A stretch of 64,000 nucleotides of DNA from contig OY740767.1 in assembly GCA_963513935.1 (NCBI GenBank), positions 79,968,060 to 80,032,059 of the forward strand. Reading direction: 5' to 3'. This DNA comes from Aphrophora alni. Lineage: Eukaryota > Arthropoda > Insecta > Hemiptera > Aphrophoridae. The notes under the pieces are model-generated. The model searched no databases. It saw nothing but the letters and a program-made list of their open reading frames with translations, and was not told the DNA's origin. Made by a program: the position numbers and the translations under genes. This document shows positions 22,883-36,618 of this stretch, one piece after another (the first letter of the stretch is position 1; every line of letters starts with the position of its first letter).

Positions 22883-25800
22883 CGGAGGGCGATTCTTTGT
22901 GCTTCAAAATAAATAAATAAATATACATATGGGTCGGTAATCCATGGTTTTCATTATTAGGCTTTATGGTCCTTGGAAACAAGGCCGTGTTGTTATTTTC
23001 TCTTTAATGTTGTAGTTTCACACTTGAAAACTAAAGTTAATTTACACTCTCAAAACATCTTGTCTTAATTTCCTATACATAAATAAGGCAAATGTCTGAT
23101 TAAACCATATTAATCAGGCAAGTGTGTTGAGTTGGTTTAAATTGTGAAAGGCCTTTAAATTTTAATTAACAATTACGTTCAAGTTACAAGGTTCTATGGG
23201 GGACGCTATTACATTTTGCATTCTTCAATCTACTAAAACACTATTAGGATGATTGAGAGTTTTCATAAATTTTTAAATCGTAGAGAATTAGTGTTATTAT
23301 CTTTTCGTTTGTAATATAGGCAAAGCTAAAATGGATCAAAAAGTTTGATAAAGTGTAAATTTGGATATCCATATATAGTCACATATTACATTATTACATA
23401 AACAGATGGAAACGACAGCTAATATTATTGGTTAAATATAATGTTCGTAATAATTAATACTAGTGTAGCTATAAATGTGCATAACAAATTTATGGGTAAA
23501 TGAACTTCTTTGATAAAATATTTTAGTTTATAATTAAATTGACGTGATATACATTTGAATTTTATAAGCACAGAAACGAAAACATAAATTTGTGTCGGTA
23601 TTATGTATTTAAAATAATTGAATCGTACTATATAAATTATTGTAACTCTCTGGTTCATTTTTGTCCTGGTTAAAAAGTTTTAAAAAGCAATTTCCTGCTG
23701 CTATTTGAAACAATAAAAGAAGTTAAAAGGGTCCATATTTTAATTATTATTTATTGGTTACTCTTTCCAACTTGAACAACTTGGAAACGTAAAAGGGAAC
23801 ATTTATTTATTATTTACCTCCCTTCAGTGAAATTTTTCTTCAATATTCTTCCTAGCCTTATTAATAGACTAATTTACAATTATAATTATAATGAAGTGCA
23901 CTCTACGAGTTTAAATTATTTACCATACAATGCAGATTTATTAAAATCTTTAAAATGTATTGATCCTGGGATAATAATAATTTTACATCCAATAATAGAA
24001 TTGTTGCTCTATTACCATAATTATTTTATAATATAACATATTTTTTATTTCCTTATATTTATCCATGATAAAAATTAGTTAAATGTTATTAAAATAGAGT
24101 TTGATAATTTTCAAAATGAAACTTGAGCGATAGTTTTGTTGGTGAGAATATAGTAACTTTCTCTTTTTAGTAACATCAATTTTGCTAACCATATTGTATA
24201 CATAATTTGTAAAAACAATTTTTAAATTGATAACCGTATGGGAATTACTTAACACGTAATTTATAACTGCATTTTCATTTAAATACATGTCACAATCTGT
24301 ATTTCATTACCTAACATCCTTTAGTGATATGACCCGCAGTTGACATTTAATGAGATTAAAGAAAACTAAATTTAAGGAAGCATTTACGTAAAGTCAGGGG
24401 TAATACTTAAACAAAATGTCATTTTTGTAATATAAAATGAAAATTACGTTCAGTCAAAAAGGAAAAGTAATGAAGAATTAATTGTTAGTCTTCTTTTTTT
24501 TATTCATTAGGAATTATGATTTATAATATACTGAATGTTGTTGTAATTAAGGTAATAATTTTTAGTTATAAATGTTGTTTGTGTTAGAAGTTTAACCTAT
24601 AACAAGGTGGTTGTTTCTATTTAATTTTATAATAAGTACATTCTATTATGTGATTTATCTAAAGAACGGATTTAATTAATCTCTCTTTAACAACAAGTAG
24701 AGAAATTAAATTAGATTCAAAACTAATTTTAAGTGGTTTCAAAATCAACACTTAAACTACGTATATTACTTACACTTAACCAATATTGGTGTTTTAAAAG
24801 CGGAAAATCACTAATTGTTTTAGTTACACACAAATATTTGAAACATTTATGCAGTGGATTTAAATGAGTTATTTAGAAATAGGTGATGGATTAAAAGGTT
24901 AATATAAAAAGTAGAATTGTGTTATTATTAAAACATACAATATATAATATTCAAAGTAAAAGACATTTAAAATATACTTTTTTGTTTAAATATGAAGCAC
25001 ATTTAATATATAAAACATGATGATTGTTTTAATTACAAAAAGTTCCGTATATAATTTGGCCGCTGGTTTTTAATGGCTCATTATTTATAATACAAATTTT
25101 AACAATCAATATGTTAAAGATACATTATTATCCTTTTTTTAGTAAAAGAAAGGAGACGGAAATTTTACATTTCATTTACATATTTTCAACATTTACTATA
25201 AATAGTTAATTACTGTAACAATTGAACATTTAAAATTATTCATTGTAATTGGCGGAAGTCCATAAAAAATACAATATAATAAATACAAATTTTCAGTCTA
25301 TTAGATTATTGAGTCATATCGGCGCACTATTTTCTCTGACAGTAGTTATAAATTATGGACTATAAACCTGATAGGCAGCACGTTGTTGTTATAATTATTA
25401 GATTATACTACTTCCTATAATTAAAAACAGTCAAATATCTGGCTGTAAAAATATATTTTATTATTTCAAGGAGGGCCAATATCCCATCCTCTTTAAACCT
25501 ACTAGCTATGAAGTTTATTATGCACCTTCATTCACAGGTCATTTCTATTCAATCGAACCATATGATTAGGATGGTGGCCTCTTCCCCTCTTTGTAGTCAA
25601 CTGCACAGAGCAGCTTAGGATAAAATTAGTTTCCTGTCCATTTTAAAATTTAAAAAATTGGCATTAGATTGTTTGCAAATACTGTACAGGTTTAGTTATA
25701 TTGTGTATGTGTTGTGTGAGAGAGAGTAGGGTAAAATTATCAATGAATTTGCTATAAATTTATATATCTTTTTGATAGATATTGTTGATAAATTCAACAT

Positions 25801-27239
25801 ATCACATTTAAATCCATATATTTTCACAAATTTTATTTAGAAAAGATGCTTCATACTATTTCAAATACAAGATTAAATGATAATTATTAGAATAGCTATT
25901 TAAAATAAATGATTTACACTAATATATTTTTTAAGTACTGTAGACAACAATTTACGTGTTACTGTTATATTTTAATAGGTTGCAAATAATTGTATGTCGA
26001 ATCTAACTTCACAAATAATATTTTATATCAAGCATTGTAACAATAAATTCAATATTAGCAATTATAAATATACTAAGTATGACGAAAACAATCAATCTTC
26101 AAATTTTTACAAGATCTCTACTTGAATACATGTTTTAATAAATACATTTAACATAGTAAATAGTAGTTTAACTCCTTCGTAATTTAAATATATTTTCCGA
26201 AATGTAAATATGCCGCACTATCTTTGATATTAAAATTGTTATTAGTATTTGTATTATAAAAATTGTTGTAATAAAATACAACACTGGGTATAAACTTTGA
26301 AACATTTCATATTTTCAAATAATATTATTTCTTTTAATGTCAACTTTGTGTTAATAATTTACGATTTTCCACAAGAAATGAAGTTAGGCTTAATTACACA
26401 TCAAATAAACAATAAAATATAAATATAGTTATTTCATATTGTAAGTATTTAAAGTGAAAATGTTAAATTTATATGCTAATTAATTCTTAATGCTACGATC
26501 ATTATGTCCGTTGAATGTCTTGTGTTAACTGCAATGTTAATCATTTTTGGGTGGATGCCTTAATAGATTATATTTAAAAACAAGCAGGTAGGAGATCTAG
26601 TTTATTAGATATTTACTTTATCTTTCTTAAGTGTAGTAATAATTTTACTTTACATTAAATTATTATAATATTGACAGTTGTTAGACTAGCATTCAATAAT
26701 AGAAAAATATCTTGTAAAAATGATATGAAAAATTACAGACGCACAAAAACTATCCATTTTGTAAATGAGCAACCTGAAAATCCAATGGCAGTTAATCGTT
26801 ACTCTGCAATAAAACAGTGATTTGTTCTAAAAATTTCTTTTACAACATTTCATTGTTAAAGTTTCTAAGTCATTTTAAGGTAACTTTTTAAGAGTGAAAA
26901 TAATTGTGAAATAAAAAAAAGATTGACAAACTTTCCAAAATATGACCATATGATTTTATTTGTAATATATGTAACCTACATTTGTATATGTTTATTATTA
27001 TTAACGTAAAGTTTGAGAAATCACGCAATAATAACATGATATATTTTATTTTTATTTTTTAAACAGTTTAAAAAAAATGATAATCAATTTCATATTTTAC
27101 ATTTAACCTATTAATATAATTTGTGTAGTTGGTGATATGTGTGAACTGTGGTACAAGCAATGTAATATCGTATATAACATTCAATGAAATGAACTTTTCC
27201 TATGCTTTTGATATTTACTAATAATATGTACAGCTGGAA
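22883..27239. other. Long gene-free AT-rich span
   Basis: No gene, RNA or element is recognised across this 4.3-kb stretch. All frames are short and AT-biased. Confidence 0.5.
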
Positions 27240-28030
27240 CAAATTGGTCTGTGGTAACTGTTATGGGTCACTTTTTGATTATGGGGGAAATAGGTAAATA
27301 AGTAAATAACCCTGTTGTAGGCGCCATGTTTGTAAAACAGTTCCGCGGATCTCTTGAAACTTTAAAATATTTAATTAACACTGTTAGCCCCGTCAAACCA
27401 GCCAGTGTTACAGGAACCAGCTTAGATGCACCTTTTATAGCTTCATTTTAGTCCTTCGTGGCTTAAGGATATAGAACTTGCATATTTCCATAACCACAGG
27501 CAACATTGGTTAAACGGCCTACCGGTAAAAACCAGGATAGCTAGGAACCTCGGTAATTCAACCCGCCATTATAATTTTAGAACTGGTGAATACAATTAAT
27601 TATGGAACGAACTTAATGGGCGGCCATCCGGGTCCAGCACTCGACTGGTCTCGCTCTGAACTCAGTTGTTCGTAATTACCATGAGGGGCACGATTCAACT
27701 TTCTATGCAAGACAAAAATTAGTATTCATACGTGTTCGTGTGGCTTCATAGTATATCGTGGTGGCTTGGATCCATTTTTCGTCTCATCAACTAAACGGGA
27801 CCGCGTCGCAGTCACCTCCCCTTTCCCTTAAAGGACACTAAAGATCCACCCTAAATACTGGCTCTAGCGCAGATATAGATAGTGAAGGAAAATGGGGATG
27901 GGATGTTCTCATAAATGCCGCCATGGCAGGTAGTGCCAGGCGGAAAAACGTGAAATATTGTCTAAAAGAGCTGAATAAGGTAAAAGATTTAAAGTGTACG
28001 ATGAAAAGATAATTTAGCAGGTGGTAGTTT
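27240..28030 (+). other. GC-richer island with an exon-like segment
   Basis: The region is clearly less AT-rich than its surroundings. An 8-bp inverted repeat (TAACACTG/CAGTGTTA) lies at 27376-27383 and 27403-27410. At about 27851-27981 a pyrimidine tract (cctcccctttcccttaaag) precedes an open stretch reading NTGSSADIDSEGKWGWDVLI, NAAMAGSARRKNVKYCLKEL, then NK with AAG/GTAAAA, a donor-like junction. I do not recognise the peptide. It could be one internal exon of a host gene or a decayed transposon coding piece. Confidence 0.3.
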
Positions 28031-28934
28031 GTTATTCACTCACCAGGCTTTCACTTCCTCACAGTACATTTAATCGTTAATTAATATTCTCTGAAATTTT
28101 GAAACAAAAATCAGACAATATCAGATGAGATAGGTTGAAGAAAAAAGGAGAGGTTGTCAAGTTAACACAAAACTACAGCGAGGTATATCACTCCGTGTGA
28201 TCGGAAAAATAATATTTATGTATAAGTGATTAACGGATAGATAATATAAAGGATAACCGAAATATAGTGCTGATAATTAGCAGATTATTATATACATATA
28301 TTGATAGGACAAGGTAAAAAAAACCTGTATATGATGATATAGGGAGTGGGAAAAAAACAGGTAAATGGAAGCTTAAGTTTATAAAATTTAGAAGTGTAAT
28401 GAGAATAATTTTGTGATTTACCAACCGACAACATTTTTAAAAGAGCATGATTAAGGTAGTCATTACGTTTGTAAAATATTTTTACAAAAATAATGATGGC
28501 TAAAATAACTAAAATATATGTCTCGTTATTGCCAATAATACAAACTATTTTCATATTTTGAATTTTATTCCAGTTTTGGCTCAAGTTTAATATGGAAAAT
28601 ACCGGCCGATTTAAACAAAGGACTTTAAATCATGGCAAAATTTAATTAGATAACTGACAGAATCGGTTGAGAAAGTCGTTTTTAATCAAACCGCCGTTTG
28701 TCTTTAAGTAGTCATTTTATGATCGGTTTATGGGGGGTTATGATCGGGGTTACATCAATACTCCTAGACCTGATCTTAGTTATGAAGATGATTTTCAGTT
28801 ACACGTATATTCCTATAATTCATTCTCTATTAACATAGTTTTAAAATTATTCTGAAAATGATTATCAAATAAACAATGCATATATTATTATAATTGTTCT
28901 TTTGAACAAAGTATGATTATAATAATCGAAACAA
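28031..28934. other. Gene-free AT-rich span
   Basis: Nothing is recognised. Overlapping minus-strand frames at 28230-28584 are hydrophobic and AT-driven, without family resemblance. Confidence 0.5.
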
Positions 28935-29094
28935 TACTATTGTCCAAGAAACGTTTCAAGTGAATTGATTACACTACATCTGTAACCCTCCTTTCAGTGA
29001 CGGTTTAATCTCATTATGATAAGTATCCCATTAAATTACGGTTGGTTTAGTAAACGAGTTTCTTTATGTAATGACTTGGAATGGATCGAACTTT
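28935..29094 (+). repeat. Dispersed repeat, copy 1 (partner at 51543-51692)
   Basis: Shared ordered blocks are CAAGAARCGTT, AGTGAATTGATTAC, AGTGACRGTTT, ATCTCATTATRA, GTAATGACTTRGAAT and GATCRAA. The overall similarity extends for about 150 bp with small indels. A (TA)n tract follows both copies, at 29313 here and at 51712 in the partner. Confidence 0.65.
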
Positions 29095-29311
29095 AAAAAA
29101 AACTAACTCATAATAAATAATAAATTCTATAATCCCATGTAGGTAATATTGATAGATTTTTCTATATTTCAAATTAAGACGTCAAATATAAGAACTTGCA
29201 TATAAATGCAAGGTACTGTCACTCAGCTACTCTTAGAATATCTTACGAAATCTAATTTACTTTAAGATCAGATTTTCAAGACAGCAATAATCAATGGTTA
29301 ATAAACACATG

Positions 29312-29312
<1 letters not shown>

Positions 29313-29377
<65 letters not shown>
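29313..29377. repeat. (TA)n microsatellite
   Basis: This is an uninterrupted TA run of about 65 bp. It creates a spurious Tyr-Ile repeat frame on the minus strand. Confidence 0.95.
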
Positions 29378-29379
<2 letters not shown>

Positions 29380-31279
29380 CACTTTAGCAGATATAGGTTG
29401 CTTTAATAATATTTTTTTCTCCGTTATTGATATGTGTGACATGTTCTTAAATTAATTTATTTGTATTCCTATTTTTATACACAGTCATTTTGAGTACAAG
29501 GAACACAATAAGGGGTATTTTTATTTAGTGTATTTTTATGATAGTTTATGGAACTATGCTACGTTTGTGTTTAAAAACTGCTCTTCTCCGTCATTTTTTC
29601 AGCGTAGGATTTGAAACATCGCCTATATATTATATAATATTTAATATTATAAACAAAGTAATAAGTATGAAGCAATAAGAGTTTGTTTTAATAATAATTT
29701 CCTTTAAATCTACTGTACCATAGAGTTACAAATTAAATCACTGTATGGTATAAACTCTTACAGATCGGTTATACTTATCTATAAAAATATCGAATTAAAC
29801 ATTATGTAAATGGAAAATGTAAGGTGTGAGTTAAACTATAGTTACTTATAATGTCTTTTATGTAAATTAAATTAAATTTGTTTTTAATATTTAAATTTCA
29901 TTCTACCGGGACATTGTTTATATTTTAACATATTATTATTATTATTTCTGATATTATTTATCATGCTTTTCAATACACCATATTTGCCTTGGTAAATGTA
30001 CATGGTTTCGGAGCTTTCTATCTGAATAAAACAACGTACACGTATAGTTGGACAAAAGATAAAAATCCCTCTCTTTAATGTAATATACTATAATTGAAGG
30101 TAAGTTTCTGCGAGTTAATTATTTTGTTTCGGGGAATCACTTTTAGAAAAACGTAATCATTTGAAAGTATACAAAAGTATTTGCGATACTAATTAACACA
30201 TTGCGTTACAGCAGAATAATTAATACTGGTATGCTTGTTTTGTTTTGCTTTCTAGTAAAAATGAATAAATTTATATTTCTTAACAATATATTTGGAGTGT
30301 CATGTATCGTTTCAGAGAAATCCATTGAAATAATGATCACCAAAATGCATACGCATAACATCTGCTTTAAAAAATAATAACAAAAGTATTGATGGATGTG
30401 TATAAGTTGAATATTCAGTAAGTTTTGTTTTTAAGTAATATTAATTAAACCAGGTAGTCGAAAGATCAATCTATGGGGATCAATGTATCAATTTGACTCC
30501 TGTGAAAAAATAATTGTAATATATTTTTGTAAACAACGTGGTGGAGGACAAAAATGTTATAAATACCAGGAGAGTTTAGTTAGTAGAAAAGGTATCCAAC
30601 TCGGCGGAATTCGGAATTTTAAAAATAAGAAATGAGTGAATTTCGCTATTCCTTGGTTATCATGAGTTTAACACAATAAAAGAAAGACTTTAATCAGAAA
30701 AACAGGTACATAAATGATTCCTGTTATTCTTCAATGTGCAAACCCGATTAATTTTAAGCCTTTAACCGTTGTGAAAAAATACGTTATTACAATAGAATTA
30801 TCCAAATTATTTGGGTAATTTCCAGGATTACCGGTTGAAATATTCAAACTGACAAAACATTTATAATAATTATTTTTAAAAGTACATAATTTCTTACGTA
30901 TATTCAATATTTTACCAAGTTTCAACTATATTTGAACTATACATCATGATCCATGATAATATATGTACAAAATACTTTCTAAGACAATTACTTTGTTTAC
31001 GTAGTAGATTGTAATCAAAAAAATTGTTTTCAGGCTGATGATTTATTAAACAAAATAGTCGCTAATCCCAAAGTTAATTTTTTATTATTTTTTTAAAAAA
31101 AGAAATCAATAACTTTTCTAATGAAGAATATTATAAATTTTACGTAAACAGTGGCTATGTTGTAGTAAATAAATATAGTAATAATAATGATACAAAGAGT
31201 CAAACATTTGGTTTGTTTATCAATCACTTTACAGGATTTATAATTAATATACCGTTTATTTTTGGCTTAAAAATGTATT
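29378..31279. other. Gene-free AT-rich span
   Basis: I recognise nothing. A small palindrome tatattatataatatttaat lies near 29625. Confidence 0.5.
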
Positions 31280-31365
31280 CTAATAATAATAACAACAATA
31301 ATAATAACAACAACAACAACATCAAAAACAACAACGAGAACAACAACAACAATAATAATCAAAAT
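31280..31365. repeat. Mixed AAT/AAC trinucleotide microsatellite
   Basis: This is an interrupted run of AAT, AAC and related trinucleotides. It has no coding context. Confidence 0.85.
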
Positions 31366-33840
31366 ATATTTTCATTACCTAATATATGTTAGATAAACTA
31401 TAGAGCTAACCAGGAACTATATAGCTATTAAAGCTGGCGTATCTATGGCAATGTATTATAGCCCTCCTGTTAATAATATTACTTAATATGAGAAACTGAT
31501 TGGCATTGTATTTTGTTGATTTTATTATTCTGTTTCCTTCCCTTATTTTCGTCTCCTTAGTTTACCCGACTAGATGTTTTTAATCAAGGTTAAAGCTTCC
31601 TTTGTTAGTGTTTAAACATCAAAGACTTCAATTTAACGCTACGACATTAGTTGTGATGGAGCGATTAGTAATTAAGTTTCTAAAGTAGTGAAGTAATTAT
31701 GAGTTAGTCCACAATTTAATTAGTTTTCTGGTCTTACATTTAGATATTTAAGAAGGTAAACATATATGAGCAGTTCAATTTTAATATACATTTTAAAAAA
31801 TATATAAATATGTGTAGTATAGATTTAAGTTATGGCGATTTTGAGCGTTTCGCGTAAATAGTCTTTTTTTTTGTCCCAAAATCAAGCAAAAACGAAATTA
31901 AGATGTAGAATAAAATATAAAAAAAAGCAAAAAGAATATTTGCTCTTTTGGAATGAGGTCTTTCTGTTATTAAGCAGTGTTATCCTGCCTGATGTACCCT
32001 TTTTTATCAAATTTGATATGTGGATTGAGGCGAATTTAGTTTTAATTTGGTTTTACAATTTTTCGGTAAGTTCAAATATTGTGCAGTTGCCTTAAGATCA
32101 AAAGCGATGACAGATTTTCTATTAATCGGTTGCAAAGATTTTGAATACGTTTTCGTAAAGTATAATAAACTACAATCACCCATAAATGCCGGATTGAAAT
32201 TTTAATTTCTTAAAATTTCTTATAGCCTCGTCAGTTGTTTTACATTAGAAAAACTAGACCCCAATGGTAAGTAATGGAAAACTACTACCTAGGAATAATT
32301 GTCAAAAATGAAAAAAGCCTAATGTCGACTTAAAAACTTTATTTGAAAAAAAAAAATGCGAATTAGGCTTTGGACGATTATATGCCACAAATGGAATATA
32401 CTTTGGTCTTGTTTATATATAAACAATATTTAAAATGAAGAAAAAGTTGGTAAGACACCATCCATAAAATATACTTTTCTAAAAAGGAAATTACATTAAT
32501 TTATTTAGTGTCGTTGTTTGGAACATTTTTCAGGAATAAGCAACAACTATTATTTTTCGTTATGTGGTTGGTTTGTGTGAATGATATTCCAAAGTTTTTT
32601 AACCATTTATTATATTAGATATCTTATATTATTTTAATTTAATATATATTATTTTAATATAAATCATTCCACAATTTAATTAAAATTGTTATGGTTGAGA
32701 GTGAGAATCTACAGTTTTTATAGATTGTAGGTCGTAAGTTAGCCACTTATAAAAAAAATACTAAAATAAAAATGTTATGGACATGAACATACTAATTTCA
32801 TGTTAAATAATTGATTTATTTTAACCTACTATTAGGCTATTTATGTTATTTTACACTAAATAATTCTATTTGAATAGTAAGCGTTTTCTCAACTAATTAA
32901 TTTAATACAAAATAAAACTTTTTATTTTTATTTTTACATTTTTATCATAATATTGTCATGTGTCGGTGAGTTAAGAACTAAACTGTAAATGTTGTGCTTA
33001 GAAAATATGTTTATTTAACTGATTGTCTAAAAATTAAGTTATAAATAACCTAAACTGGAATTAAGACTGACGTACGGAGTTACTGGAAGTCTAAATCCAG
33101 TTAAAAAGTTAACTCCTACACGATGTCTTGATTAGTTATTGAAGTTAGGAACCAAAGTTCACTGACATGCATCGTCAAATCTCTTAATCCTCAAATAAGT
33201 GAATATGTTGAATTTATATATTAGAGAGGTTTTTATAAAATAGTTTAAATACAGGTAGCTGAAAATCTTTTATTTAGGAAGCATTCATATTCAGAGTAAA
33301 AGTAGTGGAAAATATATCGTTTGGAACCCAGGCGTAACTTCGTACTTTTTAACGAAAGTGTAAATTGATCTTTCAGATCAATTATGCAAATAATTTCCAA
33401 AAAAATCAAAAAATATGGGTTTCATTGTTATTATTTAAAAAGTCAATTAACATTAACCTATTATTATATAATACATACAAAACTGTAATTTTACGTATAG
33501 CGAAGACAGTAGGCCTATCGTCACCAAAATTGGTTCCAATTATACACTAATGGAAGACAATATGTATTTTTGGTTGCATAATTACTGTTTTAGGCAAGAA
33601 TTATTTTTTTAAATAAATACAATCCGATTTCAACCAAATTATGTTGAAGGTGGTAAGAAGTTATTTTCATAATCTTTAAGACATACCAGCTAAACTTCGA
33701 AAAATCTATTGAATAACTGTCAAGGAAACATATAAATATTTGGATATACATGTTTCCAGTACACAAGTCACACTTATTAAATCAGTGATTTATTAACAAT
33801 GATTTAATGTGCTGCGTGTACATCCATAAAGTAACTTAGT
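31366..33840. other. Gene-free AT-rich span
   Basis: Nothing is supported. The frame at 31871-32095 is Lys- and Phe-rich from base composition and unrecognised. Confidence 0.5.
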
Positions 33841-34078
33841 AGTAGTAATTAAGGACATGAGATGTTTCGGAGTCGGAACTCCATCATCCTAAGAAATTAT
33901 GTCACTCCTAAGAAATCGTCGGATATTGAACAAAAATACATACATTACAGGTTACACATATCTGTCACTAATCTGGAAGGTTGGGCGAGCACATTGAGGA
34001 GGACGACTTTGAACTGGCAACATTTTTTAATACGACAAAAAAATCACGTGGCGGATATGTAAGGAGGCATTATTTATT

Positions 34079-34141
<63 letters not shown>
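33841..34141. repeat. Less AT-rich segment ending in (TA)n
   Basis: A roughly 220-bp segment of higher complexity contains tcctaagaaat twice (about 33887 and 33907) and TCGGAGTCGGAACTCC. It leads into a (TA)n tract at 34085-34141. The layout, unique segment then (TA)n, matches other repeats in this window. No second copy of this segment was found here. Confidence 0.45.
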
Positions 34142-34143
<2 letters not shown>

Positions 34144-36115
34144 ATTGCCTTCATTACGACTTTTGTTTAGACTATTATGAATTTGAAATTACTGTCGTCA
34201 ATAGTCAATTGTAGTATAGTTTAAAACGACAGCCGTTTCAAGTATTTAGCCATTAAAATGTTTATAGAATGCACTAGAACAATACGAAATAACATGTTTA
34301 AAACACAGTCCTGATACAATACTTAATGAAATATTACTTGAATTGAACTTATTATATGATACCATAATAATAGAAACATAAATATATTAGAGTTGAATCC
34401 ACTACCTTTCTCAGTGGCAAACCAGTTATCATCTTAGACGATAAGCAATAGCTCAGTGCGAGACTGTGGACACACCCAACAAGATTTTAATTAAGTGTAT
34501 TATTCATGCGTAATTTTATTTAAATGTTTGTGAAAGTGTTTTGTTATGTCTTCTATGACAAAGGAGGATCTTCTTTAATATTAATAATAAACTTAATAAT
34601 GGCTGAATAGCCGAAACTATACTACAATTAATTATTGATGACGGTTAGTTGTAATTCATTCTAATATTTTTTATGTATTGTATTAGTCTATTATAACATT
34701 GTAAAGTAATAAAAAATATATAACATTTATTATTATAAAAAAAGAAAGTTGTTTAAATAATCTACTTTGTGTTTACTTGACATTAACGTACACCTGCTTA
34801 AAACTAGGTAATTAGTTTTATTGGTAATTCAAATCCATCAAATCATTCAAATTTATTGTTATAAAATTAATGTATCACTGATAATAAAAAACTGACCATT
34901 GGTATCACGAGTTACGTATATTAATGCGACCTTGTTTGTTACAATAAATGTTCTTGGAATTTAGGAATTCCTGATATTAAATCGAGAGAAAATTTATTTG
35001 TCTTTGTGTGCTTTATGATCTTTTTGATGTACATGCATTCCTTAAAATTTACGGATCACTGACATCAAGAGTTAACTAACGTGTTGCATTTTAATAATTT
35101 TTGATTTAGCATTAATGTAAATCTGTTACTTAGAATAATATTATAAGTTGACATTTTGAACTTTATAGATACTATAAATAAGTCAATTTGAGTTTTATGA
35201 AAAATCTGTTTGTTATAAGCTGTGTTTTTGAATAAATGGTTCTATCTTTATACAAGTTTTTTGTATCACCAATTTATCACAATAAATCCATCTACTTCGG
35301 GAAACGTCTAGGCGATTTACAAATACTTATATAAACATTATTTCGATGAACATATTGTATTTTTTTTATAAGTGTTTTTTCAAAATGAAATTTTCATTCA
35401 CAAATTCCATTCTTATTTTTTTTTCAGTTATGTCACAATCAATCAATTAGGATTTTAAAACTAAAATAATATGGTTATTTACCAGTATGCATTTCTGCTA
35501 TAGTTACTGGATTTTATTTAAGAAGTACATAACAAACATGTTGGATACCAAATGTCTTACGTTTATTTGCCCTTTGATCCCATCTAATAACTTTGCTACT
35601 TATGTCAGATGTAAGCTATTACCTTTTGGATAAAGTTTAGCTTCCAATATTTTGTAAATAACTTTTATCTTTCAATATTACAATGTGGAAAAATCAATAA
35701 AGTGCAAAAATGTATGCTTGTGCTTTTCAAATCTTCGTTTGTTCCGAGTTTATTTGAAGTTATATAGCAAATATCCCTAATAACAATAATTGTGTATCTG
35801 AAAGTGTTTACCCTTAGTTAATTTAAATAATGTATGTACTATTTTATGAAACCAATTTTTCCAACTCATTCTATTTTAAAGTTTTTCTTTGTTATCAAAG
35901 TTCAAACTGTATTCATACCGACTAATTTTTAATTTATGATTATTACTTAATATCTAAGCCTTCACAAAGTAACTTTTATAAATTATCAACAGATGGTGAC
36001 TTCAAGTAGTAAACTGTCTACTACGTGCCAACTGTGACTTAGTTTATACCTAATTATCTACCCTCATTAGGTACAGAGTGAGAGAGCCAACTTTAACTTT
36101 GATTCCAAAATAATT

Positions 36116-36119
<4 letters not shown>
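34142..36119. other. Gene-free AT-rich span
   Basis: No feature is recognised. Confidence 0.5.
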
Positions 36120-36120
<1 letters not shown>

Positions 36121-36188
<68 letters not shown>

Positions 36189-36208
36189 TATATTATATAT
36201 TATATATC

Positions 36209-36266
<58 letters not shown>

Positions 36267-36360
36267 TAGATTGTTTAAAAACAATCTATATTGTTTTATT
36301 ATATATATTGTTTATAATATATAAAACTATATATATTGTTTAAAAATATAGTTAGTTATA
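36121..36360. repeat. (CT)n then complex (AT)n with hairpins
   Basis: (CT)23 at 36121-36166 passes into AT/TAT repeats up to about 36267. Then comes the perfect hairpin tagattgtttaaaaacaatc (stem TAGATTGTT, about 36267-36288). The segment atatattgtttaaaaatata followed by gtta (about 36328-36351) recurs at about 47908-47931. Confidence 0.8.
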
Positions 36361-36498
36361 CGTTATGATACATAGTTAACCAAAATTAAATATCTATTTA
36401 CAACATCCGTATAGTAAAATTTCAATTTATTCCCACAATTTTAATATTCAAAATTTGATAAAATCCTCTGCTACGCCGCATCGGTAGTATATATAATA

Positions 36499-36501
<3 letters not shown>

Positions 36502-36549
<48 letters not shown>
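36502..36549. repeat. (TA)n microsatellite
   Basis: This TA run directly precedes the 65-bp repeat at 36554. Confidence 0.95.
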
Positions 36550-36551
<2 letters not shown>

Positions 36552-36553
36552 TT

Positions 36554-36618
36554 ATTATCTATTTTCCCGTTTAATGTTAAATTATAACATTCCTGAAACA
36601 ACCAAACTAAGTTCAATA
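36554..36618 (+). repeat. 65-bp repeat next to (TA)n, copy 1
   Basis: It aligns without gaps to 44015-44079 with only three mismatches in 65 positions, from attatctattttcccgttta to gttcaata. Both copies begin within about 5 bp of a TA-rich tract and similarity stops abruptly at both ends. The high identity, against otherwise unrelated flanks, implies recent mobility or a conserved element end. Confidence 0.8.
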
